DNA of 64,000 nucleotides from Flavobacterium pectinovorum (lineage in GTDB: Bacteria > Bacteroidota > Bacteroidia > Flavobacteriales > Flavobacteriaceae). How positions within the stretch are numbered: position 1 is the first letter of the stretch; every line of letters starts with the position of its first letter. Both the position numbers and the translations under genes were made by a program. Below the pieces are notes generated by a model that was not told where the DNA came from, searched no databases, and saw nothing but the letters and a program-made list of their open reading frames with translations. The stretch spans positions 310,001 through 374,000 of the forward strand of contig NZ_RCZH01000004.1 in assembly GCF_006438875.1 (NCBI RefSeq). The letters run 5' to 3'. This document shows positions 9,011 through 16,881 of the stretch, one piece after another.

Positions 9011-9515
9011 AGTTTTCAGTCTCAGTTTTCAGTTTTTCTTTGAGATTATTTTTTTTAAATAAATATAAGCTTTTTCTTATTTTTTTATTATCCTTGCAGA
9101 AATTAAACAATGGATTTTAAAGAATTATTGGCTTATAAAAAGTCGTTTGAACTTGCAATGGAAATATTTGAACTATCAAAGACATTTCCAAAAGAGGAAA
9201 AATATTCCTTAACAGATCAGGTACGACGCTCTTCAAGGAGCGTTTCCGCGAATATTGCAGAATCTTATAGAAAAAGAAGATATGTAAATCATTTTATAAG
9301 TAAGCTAACGGACAGCGATGCTGAAAATTCAGAAACTAATGTTTGGTTAAACTTCTCCTTAAAATGCGAATACATTAACCAGGAAACTTTTGAATCTCTA
9401 AATTCAAAAAACTTAGAAATAGGTAAACTAATTAATTACATGATAAACAATCCAGATAAATTTGGATGTAGAAATTGATCACACAAAATGAAAACTGAGA
9501 CCGAGACTGAAAACT
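9011..9515. repeat. CAGTTTTCAG dyad with a four-helix-bundle gene in its loop
   Basis: The left arm at 9011-9037 (AGTTTTCAGTCTCAGTTTTC...) and right arm at about 9489-9515 are inverted copies of one another; the right arm carries one extra six-base unit (GGTCTC). Between the arms is the 122-residue four-helix-bundle gene and nothing else. Elsewhere in the window the same words form dyads with short loops (20330-20469, 16353-16481), so here a gene appears to occupy the loop. Confidence 0.7.
9110..9478 (+). CDS. Four-helix-bundle protein (S23 / 23S rRNA intervening-sequence family)
   Basis: 122 residues, all alpha by inspection. The family hallmarks are present: KELLAYKKSFELAMEIFELS at the start, FPKEEKYSLTDQVRRSSRSVSANIAES in the middle, then a long helix with KLTDSDAENSETNVWL. 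The fold is shared with proteins encoded in Leptospira 23S rRNA intervening sequences and with the Avd accessory protein of diversity-generating retroelements, both linked to nucleic-acid binding; the biochemical role of stand-alone copies is not established. The gene is bracketed by inverted CAGTTTTCAG words, suggesting it travels or is kept with that repeat. No reverse transcriptase or rRNA gene is nearby, so it is not part of a visible retroelement. Confidence 0.9.
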   Translation: MDFKELLAYKKSFELAMEIFELSKTFPKEEKYSLTDQVRRSSRSVSANIAESYRKRRYVNHFISKLTDSDAENSETNVWLNFSLKCEYINQETFESLNSKNLEIGKLINYMINNPDKFGCRN

Positions 9516-9555
9516 CTTTTTCATTATATTTACAGCTTTAAAAAATCTACTTTTT

Positions 9556-10035
9556 ATGAAACATCTTTTTTCTGCCTTATTGGTAATGACCCTTTTTATT
9601 TCTTGCACTAGTAATGATACACCTACTGCTCTAGTACCTCCAAAAACAGATTATACTGTTGAAAACGATAAAGAAATCACAGATTACATTGCTAAAAACA
9701 AACTAACAGCTTTTAAAACCGATTCGGGTTTGTATTATGTAATCACTGAACCTGGAACCGGAACACAACCAACAGCAACATCAAATGTGACTGTCGCTTA
9801 CAAAGGCTACTATACAAACGGAAAAATAGTGGATCAAAGCACTGCTGCAGGTCTGTCTTTTGATTTAAATAAAGTTATCAAAGGTTGGACTGAAGGTATT
9901 CCTTTGTTTAAAGAAGGTGGAAGTGGAATTTTACTAGTTCCGTCACATTTAGGCTACGGAAGTTTTACTAATAATGGAATTCCTGGAGGTTCAGTACTTG
10001 TTTTTGACGTTAAATTAATTAAAGTCAACAAATAG
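9556..10035 (+). CDS. FKBP-type peptidyl-prolyl cis-trans isomerase, lipoprotein
   Basis: 159 residues. A type II signal peptide ends in LFISC with the lipid-bearing Cys at 17, so the protein should be anchored in the envelope facing the periplasm. The FKBP domain starts near residue 65 and shows VTVAYKGYYTNGKIVDQS, FDLNKVIKGWTEGIPLFKEGGSGILLVPSHLGYG and SVLVFDVKLIKV, the usual active-site positions. It should speed proline isomerisation in secreted proteins. In flavobacteria, FKBP lipoproteins often support gliding and secretion, but no such genes are adjacent. A strong hairpin terminator follows (10058-10093). Confidence 0.92.
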   Translation: MKHLFSALLVMTLFISCTSNDTPTALVPPKTDYTVENDKEITDYIAKNKLTAFKTDSGLYYVITEPGTGTQPTATSNVTVAYKGYYTNGKIVDQSTAAGLSFDLNKVIKGWTEGIPLFKEGGSGILLVPSHLGYGSFTNNGIPGGSVLVFDVKLIKVNK

Positions 10036-10057
10036 AAAACATAAAATTATCTCATAT

Positions 10058-10093
10058 AAAAAACCACAACAATATTATTTGTTGTGGTTTTTT
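10058..10093 (+). terminator. Rho-independent terminator after the FKBP gene
   Basis: Perfect stem AAAAAACCACAAC (10058-10070) with GTTGTGGTTTTTT (10081-10093), extendable by two A-T pairs, with a T-rich 3' side. The same 13 bp stem recurs at 10828-10867 after the next gene. Confidence 0.9.
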
Positions 10094-10265
10094 ATTTTAT
10101 GAGCAAAATAAGCGTTGAAAAAATAGAAGAAAAAATACAATCAATTTTGATAAAAACCTCAATTTCATTATGTAATAATTTGAAAAAATTCTATAAATAA
10201 TAAACCCATATGTTTTACGAGCTTTGTTTAAGTTAAAATAAATTCAAATTTAAAACATATACAAA

Positions 10266-10808
10266 ATGGAAAATTTACATAATCCTGACGGAACTAAACG
10301 CGAGATTGTAACTGGAATGTTTTCAGATCGCGACAGTATAGAAAGAGCATATAGCAACTTAAATGAAAGAGGCTATACAAAAGATGAAATTAATCTTATA
10401 ATGTCAGATGATACTCGAAAAAAATATTATTCAGACAAAGATGATCATTCAGAACTAGGAACAAAAGCAGCTGAAACTGCCGGAACAGGTTCCGCAATTG
10501 GAGGAACTATTGGTGCTATTGTTGGCGTAATTGCAGCATTAGGAACTAGTCTTGTTATTCCTGGATTAGGATTAATTATAGCTGGTCCATTAGCTGCAGG
10601 ATTGGCCGGTGCCGGAGCCGGAGGAATTACTGGTGGTTTAATAGGCGCTTTAGTAGGATCCGGAATTCCGGAAGACAGAGCAAAAGTCTATGAAAATGGA
10701 ATTAAAGATGGACGTGTTGTATTAGGAGTTCACACTCGTAATAAAGAAGATGCTGAATACTTTGAGCAAATATGGAGAGCAAATAAAGGTGAAAATATTT
10801 ACCGATAA
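10266..10808 (+). CDS. General-stress-protein-like protein with glycine-rich hydrophobic core
   Basis: 180 residues. The N-terminus (EIVTGMFSDRDSIERAYSNLNERGY, about 13-37) resembles the ferredoxin-like domain of general stress protein 17M/YflT, and the C-terminus repeats a similar half (GRVVLGVHTRNKEDAEYFEQIW). Between them, about 70-135, is a Gly/Ala/Ile-rich stretch with two hydrophobic hairpins (GSAIGGTIGAIVGVIAALG; GLIIAGPLAAGLAGAGAGG), as in glycine-zipper membrane-associated proteins. The role is unknown; the family is usually induced by stress. It is flanked on both sides by near-identical terminators, so it is an isolated transcription unit. Confidence 0.75.
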   Translation: MENLHNPDGTKREIVTGMFSDRDSIERAYSNLNERGYTKDEINLIMSDDTRKKYYSDKDDHSELGTKAAETAGTGSAIGGTIGAIVGVIAALGTSLVIPGLGLIIAGPLAAGLAGAGAGGITGGLIGALVGSGIPEDRAKVYENGIKDGRVVLGVHTRNKEDAEYFEQIWRANKGENIYR

Positions 10809-10827
10809 TATTATTTCTTCAATCAAT

Positions 10828-10867
10828 AAAAAACCACAACAAAAATTTAATTCTGTTGTGGTTTTTT
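10828..10867. terminator. Bidirectional hairpin terminator
   Basis: AAAAAACCACAAC at 10828-10840 pairs with GTTGTGGTTTTTT at 10855-10867. It sits between convergent genes (10266 plus and 10904 minus) and has A-rich and T-rich flanks, so it can work in both directions. Its stem is identical to that at 10058-10093. Confidence 0.88.
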
Positions 10868-10870
10868 ATT

Positions 10871-10900
10871 GTAAACTAAAAACTGTAAACTGAGACTAAA
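10871..10900. repeat. Short CAGTTTTCAG-type word cluster
   Basis: GTAAACTAAAAACTGTAAAC followed by TGAGACTAAAAA is a single-armed piece of the CAGTTTTCAG word family, on the complementary strand, just past the terminator and 3 bases from the stop of the SDR gene. Confidence 0.55.
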
Positions 10901-10903
10901 AAA

Positions 10904-12454
10904 TCACCAAGGAATCGGATTATAGTCTTTCAAAAACTTTCCGCACCAATGTTTTCCTGTATTGATTCCGTCAAACAAAGGATCCATAACACGCGCTGCG
11001 CCATCGACAATATCCAATGGCGGTTGAAAATCTTCCAGTTCTTGTTTCTTTTTTGCCAATTCGGCAGGATCTTCGTCAGTTACCCAACCTGTATCAACGG
11101 CATTCATAAAAATACCGTGTTTTGCTAACGTTCCGGACGAAGTATGTGTTAACATATTCAAAGCAGCTTTTGCCATATTCGTATGCGGATGACGATCTTC
11201 TTTAAAAAAGCGATGAAATTTTCCTTCCATAGCCGAAACATTTATAATATGTTTTTTACCCGTATTATCTTTCTTCATAACTTCCGAAAGACGGTTGCAT
11301 AACACAAAAGGCGCAACAGAATTCACCAATTGCACTTCGATCATTTCTGTAGTTTCTATTTGACCCAAACGTAAACGCCAACTATTTGTTTTTCGCAAAT
11401 CGACTTGTTGTAAATCAGCATCAAGTTCTCCTTCCGGAAAAACCTCATTTGCTACAAGCGCATTATCAAAAGAATACGGAATTTGAGATAATTGAGCCGA
11501 AGCACGCAAACCAATTCCGGGTTCTGGTCCGTGCCAGGTTACCGGCATGTTTTCATTGGAAGAAAATCCAGTTGTCAGAACTTTTAACTCGTCGAGACAA
11601 TTAAGGTGATCTCCCAATAATTCTTGCGCTTGTTTAGGCAATGCATTTATTGGCAATTCTTCATTCGCCATTAAATGGGAATAAAATCCTGAAGGTCGTC
11701 TAACCGTTTGCGCTGCATTATTAATCAAAATATCCAAGCGTTCATACTTTTGCTCTATAAAATTGCAAAAGATTTCCACACTCGGAATATGTCGTAAATC
11801 CAAACCATGAATTTTTAATCGATGTCCCCATTCCATGAAATCAGCTTCTTTTGCAAAACGCAAAGCCGAATCTACCGGAAAACGCGTCGTAGCGATAACT
11901 GTTGCACCACCACGCAAAAGCATCAATGTAATATGATATCCAATTTTTAATCGGGAACCCGTGATAACTGCAACTTGACCTTTTACATCTGCAGTCTGGA
12001 AACGTTTGGCATAATTAAAATCGCCACAATCCGTACACATTGTATCATAAAAGTGGTGCATTTTTGTAAATTCTGTTTTACAAACGTAACAATTTCTGGG
12101 AGTTTCAAGCTCTAATTGTTCTTTGCTGGCAAGATCATTAAAAGCCAATAATTTTGGCGCAACAAATATACTTGCTTCTCTTGCATGACGAATTCCGGTT
12201 TCTTTACGAGCGGTCTTGTCTTTCTTTTCCTTTTTACGTTTGGCAGCTTGCAATCCATCTTTAACCCGTCTTGAAAACTCATCTCTGTCAGGTCTTGAAA
12301 AAAGTCCTGCTTCTTTGATTAATGCGATTCGCTGCTCTTTTGGAATATCAAAAATCTGATCTGTATTGGTATTTAATTGTGCTAAAATCGCAATGCATTG
12401 ATTAATCTCCTCTGAGGTTATTGTATTCTTACTTTCCACTTCTTCCTTCAACAT
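10904..12454 (-). CDS. SDR-family protein with zinc-ribbon insert and no canonical catalytic Tyr
   Basis: 516 residues, about twice a classical short-chain dehydrogenase. An N-terminal helical, Lys-rich region (1-118) is followed by a four-Cys zinc-ribbon-like motif (C122, C125, C140, C143), then a Rossmann fold with [12 protein letters not shown] (161-172) as the nucleotide loop and NNAA at 245-248. About 150 residues later come INVSAMEG (S408) and [11 protein letters not shown] (425-435). In classical SDRs the last motif is YxxxK; here the Tyr position is Thr425 while K429 is kept. NAVDTGWV (451-458) follows as expected. It therefore binds NAD(P) in all likelihood, but its chemistry is uncertain. 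It stands alone on the minus strand, divergent from the methyltransferase gene at 12614. Confidence 0.85.
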   Translation of the reverse strand: MLKEEVESKNTITSEEINQCIAILAQLNTNTDQIFDIPKEQRIALIKEAGLFSRPDRDEFSRRVKDGLQAAKRKKEKKDKTARKETGIRHAREASIFVAPKLLAFNDLASKEQLELETPRNCYVCKTEFTKMHHFYDTMCTDCGDFNYAKRFQTADVKGQVAVITGSRLKIGYHITLMLLRGGATVIATTRFPVDSALRFAKEADFMEWGHRLKIHGLDLRHIPSVEIFCNFIEQKYERLDILINNAAQTVRRPSGFYSHLMANEELPINALPKQAQELLGDHLNCLDELKVLTTGFSSNENMPVTWHGPEPGIGLRASAQLSQIPYSFDNALVANEVFPEGELDADLQQVDLRKTNSWRLRLGQIETTEMIEVQLVNSVAPFVLCNRLSEVMKKDNTGKKHIINVSAMEGKFHRFFKEDRHPHTNMAKAALNMLTHTSSGTLAKHGIFMNAVDTGWVTDEDPAELAKKKQELEDFQPPLDIVDGAARVMDPLFDGINTGKHWCGKFLKDYNPIPW

Positions 12455-12505
12455 TATAAAATGTATTACTATTGCTTAATGCGCAAATATACTCTTTTTA
12501 AAAAT

Positions 12506-12575
12506 CGAAAAGTCCAAAGTCAGAAGCCACAAAGAAATACTCGTGTCTTTAAAACTTTTGACTTTACGACTTTCG
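12506..12575. repeat. Word-dyad of the AAGTCCAAAGTCAGAAG type
   Basis: GAAAAGTCCAAAGTCAGAAG (from 12508) and its inverted counterpart CTTTTGACTTTACGACTTTC (to about 12574) form imperfect arms around a short loop. It occupies the divergent gap between 10904 and 12614. The right arm supplies a TTTTG about 24 bases before a TATCTTCG -7 box (12585-12592), so the repeat may contribute to the downstream promoter. Confidence 0.6.
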
Positions 12576-12613
12576 GTTTTTTTGTATCTTCGCGCCTACT
12601 TGTAAACATTTAT

Positions 12614-13405
12614 ATGCTATTTCAAATTAAATCTTATTTAAAATTCCTTTGGGATTCCAAAAACGAACATGGAGTTCATTCGCCATTTGTGTTTAATTTA
12701 TTGACAAAATGTTTTTATGACAAGAAACCAAAACCTGAATATTCGATTTTGCGAAACTATCGAAAATCATTACTCAATAACAAAAACTTCATTGAAGTAA
12801 CTGATTTTGGTGCGGGTTCAAAAGTTTTTAAATCGAATAGAAGACAGATTTCTAAAATTGCATCGACAGCAGGAATTTCTCCAAAACGTGCCGAACTATT
12901 ATTTCGTGTAACTAATTATTTTCAGCCAAAAAACATTCTTGAGATTGGAACTTCATTAGGTTTGGCAACTTCTGCCCTAGCTTTAGGAAACACAAACGCA
13001 AAAGTGATTACGCTTGAAGGTTGCCCGCAAACAGCAGGTGTCGCAAAAAGTCAATTAAATGAATTTGAGTATAATAATGTTGATCCTGTAATTACAGAAT
13101 TCGAAAATTATCTTGAAGACCTTCAACTGAGACTGAATACTGCCACTGAAAACTTTGATCTAATATATTTCGATGGAAATCATTCTAAAAAAGCCACATT
13201 AGCTTATTTTGATCTTTTGTTACCAACGATTACTAATGATTCTGTTTGGATTTTTGATGATATTCATTGGTCTTTAGAAATGGAAGAAGCTTGGGAAATC
13301 ATAAAAAATCATCCAAAAGTAACCGTAACAATTGATACTTTTCAATGGGGATTTGTTTTTTTCAGATATGAGCAAGAAAAAGAACATTTTGTGATTCGTG
13401 CTTAA
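12614..13405 (+). CDS. Class I SAM-dependent O-methyltransferase-like protein
   Basis: 263 residues from the ATG at 12614. The frame is open upstream to 12461, but that part is a repeat and the probable -7 box TATCTTCG (12585-12592) lies inside it, so the later start is chosen. Motif I for SAM binding is ILEIGTSLGLATSALALG; the acidic end of strand 2 is VITLEGCP; motif near DLIYFDGNHSKKATLAYFDLLLP and the IFDDIHWS pair resemble class I O-methyltransferases of the catechol/caffeoyl-CoA type. An N-terminal LKFLWDSKNEHGVHSPFVF is common in Bacteroidota members of the group. The substrate is unknown. Confidence 0.85.
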   Translation: MLFQIKSYLKFLWDSKNEHGVHSPFVFNLLTKCFYDKKPKPEYSILRNYRKSLLNNKNFIEVTDFGAGSKVFKSNRRQISKIASTAGISPKRAELLFRVTNYFQPKNILEIGTSLGLATSALALGNTNAKVITLEGCPQTAGVAKSQLNEFEYNNVDPVITEFENYLEDLQLRLNTATENFDLIYFDGNHSKKATLAYFDLLLPTITNDSVWIFDDIHWSLEMEEAWEIIKNHPKVTVTIDTFQWGFVFFRYEQEKEHFVIRA

Positions 13406-13556
13406 TTATAAAACACATCATCAGATAAACTATTCTAAAATCAGATATAATATCCTACAAAAATAGATATTTTTATGAAATGTTTTTTTATCTTTGAAAT
13501 TCACTTTTTAGTAGAGATAGCTTTATCTTTGAACCTTTAGAAAAATAACACTCATT

Positions 13557-13946
13557 ATGGAACAGAAAATTCATCAGGGAAGAAACGTAAAACGTTTCAG
13601 AGAAATGCTTGGCATCAAACAGGAAGCACTAGCTTATGATTTGGGAGAAGACTGGAACCAAAAGAAAATTTCTATACTGGAACAGAAAGAGGTAATTGAA
13701 GACAATCTGCTGAAACAAATCTCTCACTCTATGAAAATTCCTCTTGAAGCTTTTCAAAATTTTGATCAAGATCAGGCATTAAATATTATTTCTAATACTT
13801 TTAGTGATAGTACATTAATAATTAATAACTACAATCCAATTGAAAAGATTATTCAATTGCATGAAGAAAAAATCGCACTGTATGAGCGTATGCTGAAAGA
13901 GAAAAATGAAATGATGGCAATGCTTGAAAAACTAATTAGCAAATAA
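13557..13946 (+). CDS. XRE-family helix-turn-helix regulator with coiled-coil tail
   Basis: 129 residues. An N-terminal HTH domain (about 5-62) includes NVKRFREMLGIKQEALAYDL and the recognition-helix region WNQKKISILEQK. The C-terminus (about 95-129) is a charged amphipathic helix, IIQLHEEKIALYERMLKEKNE, likely a dimer coiled coil. Two -7 boxes (TATCTTTG) lie near 13489-13496 and 13524-13531. It is a lone transcription unit closed by a strong hairpin. Target genes cannot be deduced; no toxin partner or phage gene is next to it. Confidence 0.85.
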   Translation: MEQKIHQGRNVKRFREMLGIKQEALAYDLGEDWNQKKISILEQKEVIEDNLLKQISHSMKIPLEAFQNFDQDQALNIISNTFSDSTLIINNYNPIEKIIQLHEEKIALYERMLKEKNEMMAMLEKLISK

Positions 13947-13970
13947 TTGAGTAAAATGCTCAAACCATAA

Positions 13971-14000
13971 AAAAAGACGATCATTGCTGATCGTCTTTTT
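13971..14000. terminator. Bidirectional hairpin terminator
   Basis: AAAAAGACGATCA (13971-13983), loop TTGC, then TGATCGTCTTTTT (13988-14000): a perfect 13 bp stem between convergent genes 13557 and 14026, with A-rich and T-rich flanks. Confidence 0.92.
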
Positions 14001-14025
14001 CATACTAATTCAATTTTATAAATAA

Positions 14026-14685
14026 TTATTTTTTAGCTTCTTTGGTTTCTTCAGATTTAGCTCCCATTCTATTTAAAGTATACATTGGAGCAAATTTCAA
14101 TTTCAAACCGGCAATTTTTCTGTTATCTTCAGATGTTAAACCTTCTTTTTCAACCGTATTTTTTCGGCTGTCAAGCGCTTCATACATCATTTTAACTTCA
14201 TCCCAGTCTTCTCTTGAATATTTATCTTTGTTATCTTCAACAGTATGAACAAATTGCTGATAAACACTATGAATATTTTTAGCATTTACCCAATCAAAAT
14301 TCATATCATCTCCTATTTTTCCTTCTCCAAATAAAGCATTACGCAATTGTTGTTTTGGACTTGGAGCAGGTGGGGCAAAAACGGCGGTCATTTCTTTTTT
14401 AAACTCTTCATATTTTACTTTACTTGTATTCACTTTTTCGGTCGCAGCCGAATTGTCTTTAATATCAGCTAAAGCTAATTCAGCTTCCTGAGCTTTTTTA
14501 TCATATTCGGCATCAACCGCTTTCCAATCTGCTTTCAAATCAGCAGAGGCAACATTTTTTACTGAATCGACATAAGCGACATACGAGTCGACAGTTTTTT
14601 GAGCCTTCTCTTGTTTTTCATCTTTACATGATGTAAAGCTTAATGCTATAATAGCTAGTCCTGATAATAATTGTATGTTTTTCAT
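14026..14685 (-). CDS. Helical lipoprotein of unknown function
   Basis: 219 residues with a lipoprotein signal (LSFTSC, Cys20). The mature part is charged and predominantly helical, with several Lys/Glu-rich segments (DSYVAYVDSVKNVASADLKADW; YEEFKKEMTAVF) and a conserved-looking block around GDDMNFDWVNAKNIHSVYQQFV. No enzymatic motif is visible. Flavobacterial genomes carry such helical lipoproteins without known function. It shares the terminator at 13971-14000 with the XRE gene and has an AT-rich gap upstream. Confidence 0.65.
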   Translation of the reverse strand: MKNIQLLSGLAIIALSFTSCKDEKQEKAQKTVDSYVAYVDSVKNVASADLKADWKAVDAEYDKKAQEAELALADIKDNSAATEKVNTSKVKYEEFKKEMTAVFAPPAPSPKQQLRNALFGEGKIGDDMNFDWVNAKNIHSVYQQFVHTVEDNKDKYSREDWDEVKMMYEALDSRKNTVEKEGLTSEDNRKIAGLKLKFAPMYTLNRMGAKSEETKEAKK

Positions 14686-14995
14686 AATTCTGATTATTTA
14701 AATATTTATACCAAATATAAGCTACAAAACAGAGCATCATATTACACAATTATCACTTTTATAATATTTAAAACATTATAATTCAATAAAATCACGAAAA
14801 AATGGAAATTATATAAAAATAATACAAAATCACATAACAGATTTCCATCTGATTAAATTATAATTTTTATAAAAATGATAATTTGTAGAAAATCATGATT
14901 TTAAATCCTGACAGCTGTAACAAAAATCAATTAGAAACTACTTATCGTTTATTGAAAAGTGTTTTGTACTTTTAAATCCAAAATTGTAAATCGAA
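14686..14995. other. AT-rich divergent intergenic gap, no gene seen
   Basis: About 310 bases between the divergent lipoprotein (14026) and LolD-like (14996) genes. It is very AT-rich with no convincing ORF or dyad. TACTTTTA at 14967-14974 resembles a -7 box for the ABC gene, but the nearest TTG is only about 12 bases upstream, so the promoter is weakly supported. Confidence 0.5.
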
Positions 14996-15682
14996 ATGGC
15001 AAATCCATTAATTAAAATAACAGACATAAAACGAAATTTTGTTCTTGGTAACGAAATCGTTTATGTCTTAAAAGGAATTAATTTAGAAATCAATAAAGGT
15101 GAATATGTAGCTTTAATGGGACCATCCGGTTCCGGAAAATCAACTTTAATGAACTTATTAGGTTGTTTAGACACGCCAACTTCCGGACATTATGTGTTAA
15201 ACGGAAAAGATGTGAGTCAAATGAAAGATGATGAGTTGGCAGGAATTCGAAACAAAGAAATTGGATTTGTGTTTCAAACCTTCAATCTTTTGCCAAGAAC
15301 CACCGCTTTAGATAATGTAGCATTACCAATGATTTATGCCGGATATTCAAAATCAGACCGCACCAAACGAGCGGAAGAAGTTTTGAAACAAGTAAATCTG
15401 GAAGACCGAATGGATCATCAGCCCAATCAGCTTTCGGGAGGACAACGTCAGCGTGTTGCAATTGCCCGCTCTTTGGTCAACAAACCTTCTATTATCCTTG
15501 CCGATGAACCAACCGGAAACTTAGACAGTAAAACGTCTGTAGAAATCATGAAGCTTTTTGGAGATATCCATGCGCAGGGAAATACTGTAATTCTGGTTAC
15601 TCACGAAGAAGATATTGCAGCTTATGCACATCGTGTAATTCGTTTACGTGACGGTTTGATAGAAAGTGACACTACAAAATAA
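14996..15682 (+). CDS. ABC transporter ATP-binding protein (LolD/MacB/FtsE type)
   Basis: 228 residues with all ATPase motifs: Walker [10 protein letters not shown], the [11 protein letters not shown] segment typical of LolD/MacB-type ATPases, Q-loop [11 protein letters not shown], signature LSGGQRQR, Walker [14 protein letters not shown] and switch His in VTHEE. These ATPases work with FtsX/MacB/LolCE-like permeases to move lipoproteins or other substrates out of the inner membrane, or to signal to cell-wall hydrolases. No permease gene is adjacent: the next gene is a cobalamin adenosyltransferase, so the partner must be elsewhere. It is followed by a word-dyad rather than a clean terminator. 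Confidence 0.93.
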   Translation: MANPLIKITDIKRNFVLGNEIVYVLKGINLEINKGEYVALMGPSGSGKSTLMNLLGCLDTPTSGHYVLNGKDVSQMKDDELAGIRNKEIGFVFQTFNLLPRTTALDNVALPMIYAGYSKSDRTKRAEEVLKQVNLEDRMDHQPNQLSGGQRQRVAIARSLVNKPSIILADEPTGNLDSKTSVEIMKLFGDIHAQGNTVILVTHEEDIAAYAHRVIRLRDGLIESDTTK

Positions 15683-15779
15683 TTTTAGATTTTTGATTTT
15701 AGATTTTAGATTTTTTTCTAAATCATAAATTTTGAATTCTCATTTCAATCTAAAATCAAAAATCTACAATCTACAATAT
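15683..15779. repeat. Word-dyad of the GATTTTAGATTTT type
   Basis: Tandem words TTTTAGATTTTTGATTTTAG in the left half (about 15684-15718) face the inverted words CAATCTAAAATCAAAAATCT (about 15747-15770). The whole gap between two plus-strand genes is this dyad, and the last arm ends directly at the next start codon (15781), where the ribosome site would be. Confidence 0.7.
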
Positions 15780-15780
15780 A

Positions 15781-16350
15781 ATGAAAGTATATACAAAAAC
15801 AGGAGATAAAGGAACAACAGCTCTTTTTGGAGGCACACGCGTTCCTAAAGATCATATCAGAATTGACAGTTACGGAACTGTTGACGAATTGAACTCTTAT
15901 ATAGGACTCATTCGTGATCAGGAAATCGATGCACATTATAAAACTATATTAATCGAAATTCAGGATCGTTTGTTTACTGTTGGAGCCATTTTGGCAACTC
16001 CGGCAGAAAAAGAAGTATTAAAAAACGGCGAACTTCGCTTGAAAAATCTCGGAATCATCGATACTGATATCGAATTATTAGAAAACGAAATTGATAAAAT
16101 GGAAGAAAGTCTTCCGCAAATGACTCATTTTGTTTTACCCGGAGGACATCCAACTGTGTCACATTGTCATATAGCACGTTGTATTTGTCGTCGTGCAGAG
16201 CGTTTGGCAGTACATCTAAGCCATAATGAACACGTTCCTGAGATTGCAATTATGTACTTAAACCGACTTTCTGACTACCTTTTTGTCTTGGCACGGAAGT
16301 TGTCGTCAGACTTAAAAGCGGATGAAGTGAAATGGATTCCCAGAAAGTAA
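15781..16350 (+). CDS. ATP:cob(I)alamin adenosyltransferase, PduO type
   Basis: 189 residues. The N-terminal YTKTGDKGTTALFGG binds ATP, and SYGTVDELNSYIGL plus CHIARCICRRAERLAVHL are the PduO-family helices; both blocks are well kept. The enzyme transfers the adenosyl group of ATP to reduced cobalamin to make adenosylcobalamin, the cofactor of methylmalonyl-CoA mutase. MeaB, the chaperone of that mutase, is encoded 28 kb away in this window (43635), so B12-dependent methylmalonyl-CoA metabolism is probable. It is flanked on both sides by word-dyads. Confidence 0.95.
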   Translation: MKVYTKTGDKGTTALFGGTRVPKDHIRIDSYGTVDELNSYIGLIRDQEIDAHYKTILIEIQDRLFTVGAILATPAEKEVLKNGELRLKNLGIIDTDIELLENEIDKMEESLPQMTHFVLPGGHPTVSHCHIARCICRRAERLAVHLSHNEHVPEIAIMYLNRLSDYLFVLARKLSSDLKADEVKWIPRK

Positions 16351-16352
16351 AC

Positions 16353-16481
16353 AGTTTACAGTCGCAGTCACAGTTTTACACTGAAAACCGGCACTGAAAA
16401 CTGAATATTAAAAAAGAAGTAAACAGTAGCAATTTTCAGTTTTTAGACTGTAAACTGGCACCGAAAACTGAATACTAAACA
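16353..16481. repeat. Large CAGTTTTCAG word-dyad
   Basis: ACAGTTTACAGTCGCAGTCA starts the left block; GCACTGAAAACTGAATATTA and later CACCGAAAACTGAATACTA are inverted words. Two palindromic units are arranged one after the other (16353-16410 and about 16424-16481). Words are six-base variants of CAGTTT/CAGTCT, drifting in sequence but keeping the dyad. Confidence 0.7.
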
Positions 16482-16521
16482 GAGACGTTCTTAAATTTTA
16501 TTAAAATAAATCAAATTTTAC

Positions 16522-16551
16522 TTGTCTTTTTCAGTAAAAAATTTATTTTTG
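16522..16551 (+). promoter_or_regulatory. Promoter TTG-N19-TATTTTTG before the DUF2795 gene
   Basis: TTG at 16522-16524, a 19-base spacer, and TATTTTTG at 16544-16551 match the Bacteroidota -33/-7 consensus. The transcript would begin near 16557, about 15 bases before the ATG at 16573. Confidence 0.75.
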
Positions 16552-16572
16552 CACAAACTAAACAGATAACAG

Positions 16573-16794
16573 ATGTATTGGACATTAGAATTAGCATCTT
16601 ATTTAAGTGATGCGCCATGGCCTGCTAACAAAGACGAACTTATTGACTACGCTATTAGAGCAGGTGCTCCATTAGAAGTAGTAGAAAACCTTCAGTCAAT
16701 TGAAGATGAAGGCGAGATATATGAATCAATGGAAGAAATTTGGCCTGATTATCCAACAGACGAAGATTATCTTTGGAATGAGGATGAATATTAA
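16573..16794 (+). CDS. DUF2795-family small acidic protein
   Basis: 73 residues, strongly acidic toward the C-terminus. MYWTLELASYLSDAPWPANKDELIDYAIRAGAP is the typical DUF2795 sequence, a small winged-helix-like fold. The short form, with an acidic tail ending WPDYPTDEDYLWNEDEY, is common immediately before secA in flavobacteria. The biochemical role is not known. It has its own promoter and terminator, so co-transcription with secA would need read-through. Confidence 0.9.
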   Translation: MYWTLELASYLSDAPWPANKDELIDYAIRAGAPLEVVENLQSIEDEGEIYESMEEIWPDYPTDEDYLWNEDEY

Positions 16795-16802
16795 AAAATA
16801 AA

Positions 16803-16841
16803 CCAAAGAAAAAAGTCTCATCACCGAGACTTTTTTTTTGG
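16803..16841 (+). terminator. Rho-independent terminator
   Basis: CCAAAGAAAAAAGTCTC pairs with GAGACTTTTTTTTTGG across a six-base loop, followed by T-rich sequence. It separates the DUF2795 gene from secA. Confidence 0.88.
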
Positions 16842-16881
16842 TTCAAATACACATTTACATAAAATAGAAATACAATAAATC

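Noticed and set aside
9110..9478. Diversity-generating retroelement (Avd-like gene)
   Set aside because: No reverse transcriptase, template repeat or variable target gene is found nearby.
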